8,644 nt of DNA from Bacteroidota bacterium. Its GTDB lineage: Bacteria > Bacteroidota > Ignavibacteria > SZUA-365. The notes beneath the pieces are model-generated. The model was not told the origin of the DNA, did not search any database, and saw only the letters and a program-made list of their open reading frames with translations. Positions 1 to 6,653 of this stretch are shown in pieces. Where the stretch lies: the NCBI GenBank assembly GCA_018224345.1, contig JAGTUW010000287.1, positions 1 to 8,644 of the forward strand. Reading direction: 5' to 3'. The position numbers were made by a program, and so were the translations under genes. The number at the start of each line of letters is the position of its first letter. Within the stretch, counting starts at the first letter, position 1.

Positions 1-1
1 G

Positions 2-2497
2 CCCGTACCGCTCGCGGCTCTGTCGCTGCATGTGTATCGTTCTCTTGCAACGGAGGAGGAACGTGGGGCCGATGATTTGCCCGAAACCGTGATCGCCGGT
101 CACCGGGCAACCTGGCGTCCTCTGATCGAAGGGCTGGATTATCATGTGCATGAGGGACGCAGTCTGCTCTTTCTGCTGCCCGGTCAGGAAGTCACGGCGC
201 TTGCAGTCCGCATCGGGCGTCCCGGTGGAACGGAGGAATTGCTGCTCGCCGATGCATCCACCCGCTTTCTGGAAATGCGCAACCATTACGGTATCGGCGC
301 CGATATTCTGCCATCGAGTTTTACCCTGCGTATCGTCGATGTGCACGGACGTGAACAGCCGCTGTCGGTATTCGGTATGGACAGTGACGGCGATGGCCGG
401 GTCGATGCGGAATTTATCGATTATGCAACAGGCATGCTGCATTTTCCCGACGCACATCCGTTTCCGCCGGTCGCATACGAACAACCGGGCGATGTGACCT
501 ATACAATGCAGATCCGGTATGAAGTCCTTTCCTCGGCGGGCTATCTGCTGTCGAAACGAAGAATCATCCGGGGGTCCGAGAGCGTGACTGTGGACGGGTT
601 GCCCGTGCAGGCAGGGGAGGATTATCTGCTCGATTACAGTGCCGGTTATCTGCTGTTTACCCGCGACGGCGCCGTGCTCGACGACAGCCGTGTCGAAATC
701 AGTTATGAATATGTTCGCAGCGTTGCCGTGGAACGCTTCATGCAGGCCACTATGACGGTGTCACCGTCGGATTTCAGCCAGGCGTCGATTGGCGCCGGCA
801 GTTTCATGGAGGAAAACGCGGTCACTCCCGTACGTTTCGTGCGCGGTGGAGGCGAACTGCGTGTTCGCACGGATGATATCGATCTGCGCGTACAGCCGGA
901 GTATCGCCGTACCATAGCTGATTCGGCGTCCGGAGACGCTGCCGCCCTTTCTCTCTCCTTCAGTACGGATATGGCCAGGGTGTCGTTGCTTTCCTCCCTT
1001 CGAAGCGACGGGTACAGTGAACCGGTCGCCAATGCCTATGCCGGGGGCCGTCTTTCCTCCGATCACGGAATGAGGGGGGAAATCGACATGTCCGATGAGC
1101 TGCGTGCATTTGTACTTTACCGGCAACGCAGCGGTACGGACCACGAGTCTGGCATTGCCACCGGTGAACGGTCATCGACCGCGGGAATACAATGGGCGCG
1201 GCCTGCCTATCCTTCCGTCATCGCGCGCGGGGAGTATCTGGATGTCAATGACCGACTGGGGTCGAGAACGCGGCGGGGTGGAAGACTCGACGCGGCCTGG
1301 ACTCCCTCGCAGGCTCTTCTTACGGCCGGTGGCATCAGTGCGGCCCGCTTTTCAGGCTATGCGCGCATTTCCGAAGAAACGGTGTCCGCTGCCGTACAGG
1401 AAGGAACGTACAGATCCCACAACTATTTTTTCCGTGCCGTCATCAATCCCAGGCAGTTGTTTTCCGCCAATCTCTGGTATCAGGGTGACATGCGGGAAAA
1501 ACGTACTCCGTTCATGGGGTTCCGGAGTGAATATCAGACCGAGAACATCAACCTCGATCTGCTGATGGAACATATCACCGGATTGTCACTGGGAGGACGT
1601 TTCACGCAGGCGGTTCGGCAATTCCCGCTGCCTGCTGCCGGGCTGGACCGTTCCTCTTCCTCCTCTGTGCTGACCAATGTCCGCATCACACCCGGAACCT
1701 GGCTGCAGTCGCTGCATCCATTCATTCTGTACGCTTCCGTTTCACACACCCTCGATGCATATCATACGGGTGGGGAGGATGTCGCCGCGTTCGGTCTTTC
1801 ACTGCTGTCGTCTGCTTCCGGACACAGGCAGCGTGCATCCTCGAGCCGGGTGTACGATGCACGGCTGGAATGGCGGCCGGTGTACGGTCTGCTGTACTCG
1901 CTGCGGGGGATATGGCAGGAGTCCCGAAGCGAGCAGTTCACCTCTTCGCAGCAGCAGGCATTCTGGATCATGACGCACAGTGCGGAGTGGCGGCCGGACA
2001 ATCGCAGCGTGTATGCAGTGCGTTTTCAACTCAGAAAAAGCCATTCCTTGCGCGAAGACCGCCAGGATGTGGATCCGGGAGCCTGGCTGGAAAGAAGAAT
2101 ATCACGTCTTCTTCTTGTCCGGGCAGCGCTGTATGCGACCCTGCTGCGCAGCGAAAGCCCGGATGCAGTACGCAGCAGCAGGGAAATCCGTCCTGCGCTC
2201 ACCCTGACCCTGACAATCGACAGGGCCTCGCTTCTCGGGCGTGTGGAACTGCGCATGGATGCGGGGTATACGCATGGCATTGCCGGGACCAGACGCTGGA
2301 CGGGAGAGACGACGGAGTATTCATCCGAACGGCTGTACAGCACGCTGTATCTCGACATGTACCCTCATCCTGTTCTTTTCCTGCGTGCGCGGGGTTTTTT
2401 CACCTGGCGATCCGATGACCTCCATCCTCATGCCTTCCTTGCCACGGCCGCCTGGCTGCGCCCCGATGTCGAGTTGCAACTGGTCATGCAGTTATAG
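2..2497 (+). CDS. SprA-like outer-membrane beta-barrel protein, 5' end cut off
   Basis: The frame is open to the first base of the window, so the true start lies upstream. The GTG at 32 has no reason to be the start. At least 831 codons are visible, ending at TAG 2495-2497. Residue numbers below count from the GTG codon at 32. Around 117-137 there is an acidic DSDGDGRVD loop followed by IDYATGMLHFP. Around 177-230 there is the pattern RGSESVTVDG, AGEDYLLDYSAGYLLF and ISYEY. These alternating beta modules resemble those in SprA/Sov, the outer-membrane channel of type IX secretion, and related surface proteins. The remaining roughly 590 residues are rich in alternating polar/hydrophobic strands with Arg, Ser, Tyr and Trp, as in an outer-membrane barrel. 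SprA itself is over 2000 residues, with far more sequence after this region, so this is probably a smaller SprA-like protein rather than SprA. Barrel location is inferred; no cargo or partner is visible. Confidence 0.7.
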   Translation, partial: PVPLAALSLHVYRSLATEEERGADDLPETVIAGHRATWRPLIEGLDYHVHEGRSLLFLLPGQEVTALAVRIGRPGGTEELLLADASTRFLEMRNHYGIGADILPSSFTLRIVDVHGREQPLSVFGMDSDGDGRVDAEFIDYATGMLHFPDAHPFPPVAYEQPGDVTYTMQIRYEVLSSAGYLLSKRRIIRGSESVTVDGLPVQAGEDYLLDYSAGYLLFTRDGAVLDDSRVEISYEYVRSVAVERFMQATMTVSPSDFSQASIGAGSFMEENAVTPVRFVRGGGELRVRTDDIDLRVQPEYRRTIADSASGDAAALSLSFSTDMARVSLLSSLRSDGYSEPVANAYAGGRLSSDHGMRGEIDMSDELRAFVLYRQRSGTDHESGIATGERSSTAGIQWARPAYPSVIARGEYLDVNDRLGSRTRRGGRLDAAWTPSQALLTAGGISAARFSGYARISEETVSAAVQEGTYRSHNYFFRAVINPRQLFSANLWYQGDMREKRTPFMGFRSEYQTENINLDLLMEHITGLSLGGRFTQAVRQFPLPAAGLDRSSSSSVLTNVRITPGTWLQSLHPFILYASVSHTLDAYHTGGEDVAAFGLSLLSSASGHRQRASSSRVYDARLEWRPVYGLLYSLRGIWQESRSEQFTSSQQQAFWIMTHSAEWRPDNRSVYAVRFQLRKSHSLREDRQDVDPGAWLERRISRLLLVRAALYATLLRSESPDAVRSSREIRPALTLTLTIDRASLLGRVELRMDAGYTHGIAGTRRWTGETTEYSSERLYSTLYLDMYPHPVLFLRARGFFTWRSDDLHPHAFLATAAWLRPDVELQLVMQL

Positions 2498-2762
2498 GGA
2501 CACGGTCCGAAGCTCATCATTCAGTTGTGAGCCGTCGATCTTCAGTGATGCTACCTTACAATACGATGACAATGAATCTTCCCGCTCCGGAACTCCATGG
2601 CGCAGGAAGTCAGTTCGCAGAAAACAACTGCGGATTTCCCGCAATATGTCTGTCGATATGTCAGAGAGCGGACAATCAGGAGTATGGAGCCATACAGATG
2701 GGAATCATCGTGGCGTCAAAATGGTTGGTTCTTCATGTATCTTCATCCCTTCAATACTAATT
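2498..2762. other. Intergenic spacer with two weak hairpins
   Basis: This 265-base spacer holds no gene I can support. Immediately after the preceding stop there are two small inverted repeats, GGAC/GTCC (2498-2508) and GCTCA/TGAGC (2512-2532). Neither is followed by a T-run, so they are not convincing intrinsic terminators. The short open frames here have no SD and no recognisable protein. A promoter for the downstream gene could lie in the AT-richer 3' part, but I could not identify -35/-10 or Bacteroidota -33/-7 elements with confidence. Confidence 0.4.
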
Positions 2763-3713
2763 ATGAATCGCATAAATATTTCTCTGATCATTCTTTCACT
2801 TCTCTTTATCGGCGGTGTAGCAGTCGCATTTTACCCTCACGCTCCGGCGCCCGCCGGGGAAGTCGTCAGTGTGAATCAAGAGACCTTCAACGGCTACTGG
2901 CGGCAGGGGAAGGCGGAGTTGCTGCGCTATGAACTTGCGCAGGAGCGCTACGGAGAAATCCGGGAAGGTGAAGCGGTATTGGTTTCGGTGATAGAACCCT
3001 TCCTTCCGGTGACACAGGTCAAGTATGAGGGACTCCCCGCAGACGATGCAGCGGAGTCCGTTCTCAAGATGATATTCACGCGCAGGTTTCACACCGGGAT
3101 CTATCCGTATTCCATGATGACGACGGTATTTACTCCACTCGGAGCCGCGCCGGTCCCTCCGTACAAAGTCACAGCCACGTCGCAGGAATGGTGTGGACAT
3201 ACTTTTACACAGGTCAACCATCGTGACAATGTTTTCGAAGTGGCATCATACTCGTATTTCCAGGATGAGGGAGACGAACGTTTTACGACGGACGTGGCCG
3301 TACTCGAGGACGAACTCTGGACGCGCATTCGTCTGCGGCCGTCTTCTCTACCGACGGGCACTCTCGACGTCATTCCCCGTCTCGATTATCAGCGCATGCG
3401 CCATGCGCGCTTCGCTTCGTTTTCCGCCATGGCTTCGCTGACAGATTTCCGGGACGGAGATTATCCGGAAGAAGACCTGATGGAATATGTGCTGACATAT
3501 CATGAACTGCCGCGCACAGTGCGTATACGCTTTCAACGTGACTTCCCGCATCGTGTGCTGACATGGGAGGAAGAAATGCGCGACCCCTCCGTGCCGGAAG
3601 AACAGTGGCTGGTCACACGCGGCCGGCTGGCAGGCAGTATGATGTCCGACTACTGGAATCGCAGCAGTATCGTAGACTCGACGCTTCGTCATGAATTCGG
3701 TCTGCGCTTTTGA
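2763..3713 (+). CDS. Exported protein of the family often mislabelled 'septum formation inhibitor Maf'
   Basis: This 316-residue protein begins with a hydrophobic segment (residues about 5-22, ending GGVAVA before FYP). It looks like a signal peptide or a single membrane anchor, and there is no lipobox cysteine, so it is probably periplasmic or membrane-tethered. The sequence around 45-70 (YWRQGKAELLRYELAQERYGE, then REGEAVLV), 106-122 (TRRFHTGIYPYSMM) and 140-155 (SQEWCGHTFTQVN) matches, from memory, a conserved Bacteroidota family. Those members are often annotated 'septum formation inhibitor Maf'. It shows no resemblance to true Maf nucleotide pyrophosphatases, so that name should not be read as a function. 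The start at 2763 was chosen because it begins the signal-like segment. The frame is open further upstream (an ATG at 2721) but without an SD. No SD precedes 2763 either, unlike the genes downstream. Molecular function is unknown. Confidence 0.75.
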   Translation: MNRINISLIILSLLFIGGVAVAFYPHAPAPAGEVVSVNQETFNGYWRQGKAELLRYELAQERYGEIREGEAVLVSVIEPFLPVTQVKYEGLPADDAAESVLKMIFTRRFHTGIYPYSMMTTVFTPLGAAPVPPYKVTATSQEWCGHTFTQVNHRDNVFEVASYSYFQDEGDERFTTDVAVLEDELWTRIRLRPSSLPTGTLDVIPRLDYQRMRHARFASFSAMASLTDFRDGDYPEEDLMEYVLTYHELPRTVRIRFQRDFPHRVLTWEEEMRDPSVPEEQWLVTRGRLAGSMMSDYWNRSSIVDSTLRHEFGLRF

Positions 3714-3827
3714 GAACATCATCAGCTTCGACTTCCGTCGTGTTGTCCTGCAGCGGACATTCTGTATGCACATTTGGTGACAACTTTCTGCATGGTATCT
3801 TCAGACAGAGACGAACAAGCACAGGAA

Positions 3828-3833
3828 AGAGGA
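3828..3833 (+). promoter_or_regulatory. SD sequence favouring a TTG start at 3840
   Basis: AGAGGA lies 6 bases before TTG 3840, the best ribosome-binding context in the 5' part of this gene. The alternative ATG codons at 3792 and 3858 have no comparable purine-rich sequence at a suitable distance. Confidence 0.6.
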
Positions 3834-3839
3834 TTGTCT

Positions 3840-4544
3840 TTGACTGACACGCAGAGTATGCGGAATGCCGCGGCATCGCCACGATTTCCGGCAGTGATAT
3901 TGTATGTCCGCGCACCGCGTCCGGGTCGGGTGAAAACCCGTCTTGCACATGATATCGGTCTTCGTCAGGCAGCCGCGGTCTACGACGTTCTGCTGGGTCA
4001 CGCTCTCGACTGTATCAGGCCATTACATGCGCAGGCGAGATTGATACTGGAATGCGCCGACAGTGAGGATGTCCCATTGCTGCAGCTGCGTGTAGCCGGT
4101 CTTGCCGAAGTGCGGGCGCAATCGGGTGCCGGCCTGGGGGAACGCATGGCAGACTCGTTTGACCGCGTGTTTTCCGAAGGCGCCGATGCCGCGATTCTCG
4201 TGGGCAGTGATCTTCCGGGACTTCATCATGCGCTGCTGCTGCAGGGTATCGGGGCACTGCGGTACAGCGACATAGTATTGGGGCCAGCGCGCGATGGCGG
4301 CTATTACCTGATCGGTATGAGACGACATAATCCGGAATTATTTGCTGGTGTGACCTGGAGTGATGCGGCAACATGTCTGCAGACGGTACGCAACATCGAT
4401 GCGCAGCAGCTTTCGCTGGAGACACTGCCCATGCTGTCGGACATCGATACGGCAGCTGACCTGTATACCTGGGTGCACGCACATCCGGAGCACCCAATTA
4501 CGAATGCCATCACGGCTGTTACCGACAGTATCGCGCAGCACTGA
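3840..4544 (+). CDS. TIGR04282-type arsenosugar-associated glycosyltransferase
   Basis: A 234-residue cytoplasmic glycosyltransferase-fold protein of the TIGR04282 (DUF2064-like) type, a family regularly encoded beside arsS and thought to modify the ribose-derived arsenosugar. Visible family motifs, numbered from TTG 3840, are PGRVKTRL at 28-35 (nucleotide-binding loop), GAGLGERM at 96-103, LVGSDLPGL at 120-128 (putative metal/nucleotide Asp), LGPARDGGYYLIGM at 147-160, and LPMLSDIDTAADL at 196-208. The start is uncertain. TTG at 3840 has an excellent SD (AGAGGA, 3828-3833, 6-base gap). ATG at 3858 would still leave the first motif intact but lacks an SD, and ATG at 3792 would add 16 residues unlike the family. 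The donor and acceptor sugars cannot be read from sequence. It is the first gene of a five-gene co-directional unit. Confidence 0.85.
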   Translation: MTDTQSMRNAAASPRFPAVILYVRAPRPGRVKTRLAHDIGLRQAAAVYDVLLGHALDCIRPLHAQARLILECADSEDVPLLQLRVAGLAEVRAQSGAGLGERMADSFDRVFSEGADAAILVGSDLPGLHHALLLQGIGALRYSDIVLGPARDGGYYLIGMRRHNPELFAGVTWSDAATCLQTVRNIDAQQLSLETLPMLSDIDTAADLYTWVHAHPEHPITNAITAVTDSIAQH

Positions 4545-4573
4545 CTTTTTTTTCATTTTTTATCAGGATGATC

Positions 4574-4909
4574 ATGCAATACTACGAATCGGAAGATCTG
4601 GGTCGCTTTGCAGAAGTCGGCCTTTTTCGCAAGGAGTTGATGGACAAGTTTTTCGAGTATTACAATGCCGTCACCGGTGAGGCCGGTGCATTGAGCAAGC
4701 GCGAGAAGGCATTGATCGCGCTCGCCATTTCGCATTTCAAGCAATGTCCCTACTGCATCGAGGCCTACACGACCGCCGCAGTCGAACAGGGAGCGGATCC
4801 GGAACAGATGACGGAAGCCGTGCATGTCGCGGGAGCGATGGCGGCAGGAATGGCGCTCGTCCATGGCGTGCAGATGCACAATGTTCTCAAACACCATGGA
4901 GCCATGTGA
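4574..4909 (+). CDS. AhpD-like CPYC protein of arsenosugar clusters (TIGR04169 type)
   Basis: A 111-residue all-helical protein of the AhpD/carboxymuconolactone-decarboxylase fold. LSKREKALIALAIS is followed by the redox motif CPYC (Cys58, Cys61) and a downstream His-rich helix (VHVAGAMAAGMALVHGVQMHN). It matches the small 'arsenosugar biosynthesis-associated peroxidase-like' family. Some members of that family are selenoproteins, whereas here both redox positions are ordinary Cys codons (TGT and TGC). The likely role is thiol redox or peroxide handling, perhaps keeping the arsenical in the reduced trivalent state, but this is inference. ATG 4574 is preferred over ATG 4568 because the SD AGGA (4565-4568) sits 5 bases upstream of 4574 and overlaps 4568. 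It starts 29 bases after the glycosyltransferase gene and ends 13 bases before arsS, so it is very likely cotranscribed with them. Confidence 0.88.
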   Translation: MQYYESEDLGRFAEVGLFRKELMDKFFEYYNAVTGEAGALSKREKALIALAISHFKQCPYCIEAYTTAAVEQGADPEQMTEAVHVAGAMAAGMALVHGVQMHNVLKHHGAM

Positions 4910-4922
4910 CGAGGGTATGTCG

Positions 4923-5945
4923 ATGAAGCAGAATACAGGCAAGACGCGAACGCAGTTCTCTGATGCGAAATATGATTTCACGGGAATTCTGCAAAACCAT
5001 CATCTCGATCTCGCACCGACGACGATCGATACGCTACAGGTTAATATCACCAAACTGTGCAATCAGGCCTGCCTGCACTGTCATGTGGAGGCCTCACCGA
5101 AACGGACGGAACAGATGGATCTGCGGACCGTCGATCAGTGTCTCCGGGTATTGGAGGCGAATCCTGCCATACGGACGCTCGACCTGACCGGTGGCGCTCC
5201 GGAACTCAATCCGCATTTCGATTATTTGGTCACACGCGCACGCGCACTCGGAACACATGTGATGGTACGCCACAATCTGACGGTGACTTTTGACGGAAAC
5301 CCCCGGACAGGTGAGAGCAAGGAGTATCTGCCGGAGTTTTTTGCTGCACAGAAGGTTGAATTGATATGTTCGCTTCCGCATTATCAGCCATATTTCACAG
5401 ATCGGCAGCGTGGCAAGGGAGTCTTCGAAAAAAGCATCGACGGACTGCGTCTTCTCAACGCACGGGGATACGGCGCGGAGGATGGCGAGCTGCTGCTCGA
5501 CCTCGTATACAATCCCAACGGTACCTTTCTCCCCGGAGATCAGCGGCAACTGGAAATGGATTTCAAAAGAGAACTGCACGACCGCTATGGTATTGTCTTC
5601 TCGCAGTTGTTCACCATAACGAACATGCCTATCCATCGTTTTCGCGATCAGTTGGAACGCAATGGCACCTACGACGAATACATGCAGAAACTCATGACCT
5701 CCTTCAATCCGACCGCAGCGGAAAATGTCATGTGCCGGAACATCCTCAGTGTAGGATATGACGGAACACTGTACGATTGCGATTTCAATCAGATGCTGGA
5801 ACTTCCCGTCGACGAGCGGTATCCTCGCAGCATTTTCGATTTCGACTTTCACCGTCTCCGGGTTCGGCCTATTGTTTTCGGTTCGCATTGCTTTGGTTGC
5901 ACCGCTGGTTCGGGCAGCAGCTGCGGAGGGGCGCTGGATGAATGA
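4923..5945 (+). CDS. arsS: Arsenosugar biosynthesis radical SAM protein ArsS
   Basis: A 340-residue radical SAM enzyme. The [4Fe-4S]/SAM motif is CNQACLHC (Cys46, Cys50, Cys53) within TLQVNITKLC. It is followed by LDLTGGAPELNPHF, the SAM-contacting GG-type segment, and RHNLTV. The C-terminal half has LVYNPNGTFLPGDQRQLE, conserved Cys in MCRN and YDCDFN, and a final Cys-rich tail HCFGCTAGSGSSCGG (Cys323, Cys326, Cys334), which probably holds auxiliary iron-sulfur or substrate-binding thiols. The whole architecture matches TIGR04167/ArsS, understood to transfer the 5'-deoxyadenosyl group of SAM to a dimethylated arsenic species. ATG 4923 is chosen because GAGGG at 4911-4915 lies 7 bases before it; ATG 4917 would be only 1 base from that SD. 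The stop overlaps the next start by 8 bases. The methyltransferase ArsM that would supply the substrate is not in this window. Confidence 0.92.
   Translation: MKQNTGKTRTQFSDAKYDFTGILQNHHLDLAPTTIDTLQVNITKLCNQACLHCHVEASPKRTEQMDLRTVDQCLRVLEANPAIRTLDLTGGAPELNPHFDYLVTRARALGTHVMVRHNLTVTFDGNPRTGESKEYLPEFFAAQKVELICSLPHYQPYFTDRQRGKGVFEKSIDGLRLLNARGYGAEDGELLLDLVYNPNGTFLPGDQRQLEMDFKRELHDRYGIVFSQLFTITNMPIHRFRDQLERNGTYDEYMQKLMTSFNPTAAENVMCRNILSVGYDGTLYDCDFNQMLELPVDERYPRSIFDFDFHRLRVRPIVFGSHCFGCTAGSGSSCGGALDE
5925..5930 (+). promoter_or_regulatory. SD for the GT2 gene inside the arsS tail
   Basis: GGAGGG lies 7 bases before ATG 5938. These bases also encode the Gly-Gly of the ArsS Cys-rich tail (SSCGG), so the ribosome-binding site is embedded in conserved coding sequence. 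It fixes the start of the next gene and points to coupled translation. Confidence 0.75.
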
Positions 5946-6648
5946 GGGTTCGGATGCGGCTGCGCGTATCGGTGTGGTGATCCCCGCATTGAACGAAGAG
6001 GAGAGTATCGCCCTGGTGCTGCGGGATATTCCTCCCATTGTCGAACGTGTGGTCGTGGTCGATAACGGTTCCACCGACAACACGGCGACCAACGCACGCG
6101 CCGCCGGTGCCACAGTACTCACAGAGAATCGTCGGGGCTATGGATATGCCTGTATGACGGGTGTGTCCCATCTGCATGCGGCTGGCTTCGATATCGTGGT
6201 GTTTCTCGACGGCGATCATGCCGATGATGCGCGCGAACTGCCCGTGCTCATCGAGCCGCTGCTCTCCGGTACCGCGGATTTTGTTCTCGGTTCGCGTGCG
6301 CTCGGCGAACGTGAACCCGGCGCATTGCTGCCGCAGGCACGGCTCGGCAATCTGTTTGCGGGAATGTTCATCGCACTGTTCTGGCGACAGCGTTTTACCG
6401 ACCTCGGCCCCTTTCGCGCCCTCCGTATTCCGGATCTGCTGGCGATGGACATGCGGGAGATGCGGTATGGCTGGACGGTGGAAATGCAGATCAAAGCGGC
6501 GAAACGGAAGATGCGCTGTCTGGAAGTCCCTGTCTCCTACCGTCGTCGCATCGGCCAATCGAAAGTGACCGGTACTGTTCGCGGAACCTTTCTCGCCTCC
6601 GCACGCATATTGGCAACGCTGTTCCGGCATCTCTTCTCATCCAGGTAG
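5938..6648 (+). CDS. Family 2 glycosyltransferase, polyprenyl-phosphate-sugar synthase type
   Basis: A 236-residue GT-A fold glycosyltransferase. Motifs in order are VVIPALNEEESI (13-24), VVVDNGSTDNT (39-49), RRGYGYACMTG (65-75), the metal-binding FLDGDHADD (89-97), LGSRALGEREPGALLPQAR (117-135), FTDLGPFRAL (153-162), and YGWTVEMQIKAAK followed by EVPVSYRRRIGQSKVTGT. This is the DPM/DPG-synthase-like branch of GT2, whose characterised members move a sugar from a nucleotide donor to a polyprenyl or dolichyl phosphate. No transmembrane segment is visible, so it acts at the cytoplasmic face. It lacks the sequence style of the TIGR04283 arsenosugar glycosyltransferase, so it is not that family. 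The frame is open upstream into arsS, but ATG 5938 has a strong SD and begins just before the conserved strand. The 8-base overlap with arsS indicates tight coupling. Donor and acceptor are unknown. Confidence 0.87.
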   Translation: MNEGSDAAARIGVVIPALNEEESIALVLRDIPPIVERVVVVDNGSTDNTATNARAAGATVLTENRRGYGYACMTGVSHLHAAGFDIVVFLDGDHADDARELPVLIEPLLSGTADFVLGSRALGEREPGALLPQARLGNLFAGMFIALFWRQRFTDLGPFRALRIPDLLAMDMREMRYGWTVEMQIKAAKRKMRCLEVPVSYRRRIGQSKVTGTVRGTFLASARILATLFRHLFSSR

Positions 6649-6653
6649 CGACC

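Noticed and set aside
1870..2418. + strand frame of 182 codons inside the outer-membrane protein gene
   Set aside because: Overlaps a much longer, family-like frame and has an unlikely Cys/Ala/Gly-rich composition with no SD.
2498..2532. Two small hairpins just after the SprA-like gene as a terminator
   Set aside because: Arms of only 4 and 5 bases and no following T-run.
2527..2760. 77-codon frame in the spacer before the 'Maf-labelled' gene
   Set aside because: No SD and no recognisable features, and it overlaps another equally unconvincing frame.
5943..5945. Selenocysteine read-through of the arsS TGA
   Set aside because: The protein already ends just after the family's Cys-rich tail, the next gene starts across this stop, and no SECIS-like hairpin is evident.
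5094..6122. Long open frame on the - strand (342 codons), opposite arsS and the GT2 gene
   Set aside because: It lies entirely opposite two strongly recognised genes and shows no family motif; it is a by-product of their codon use.
5869..6630. - strand open frame of 253 codons opposite the GT2 gene
   Set aside because: Low-complexity, Arg/His/Gln-rich translation with no recognisable domain, antisense to a gene with clear GT2 motifs.
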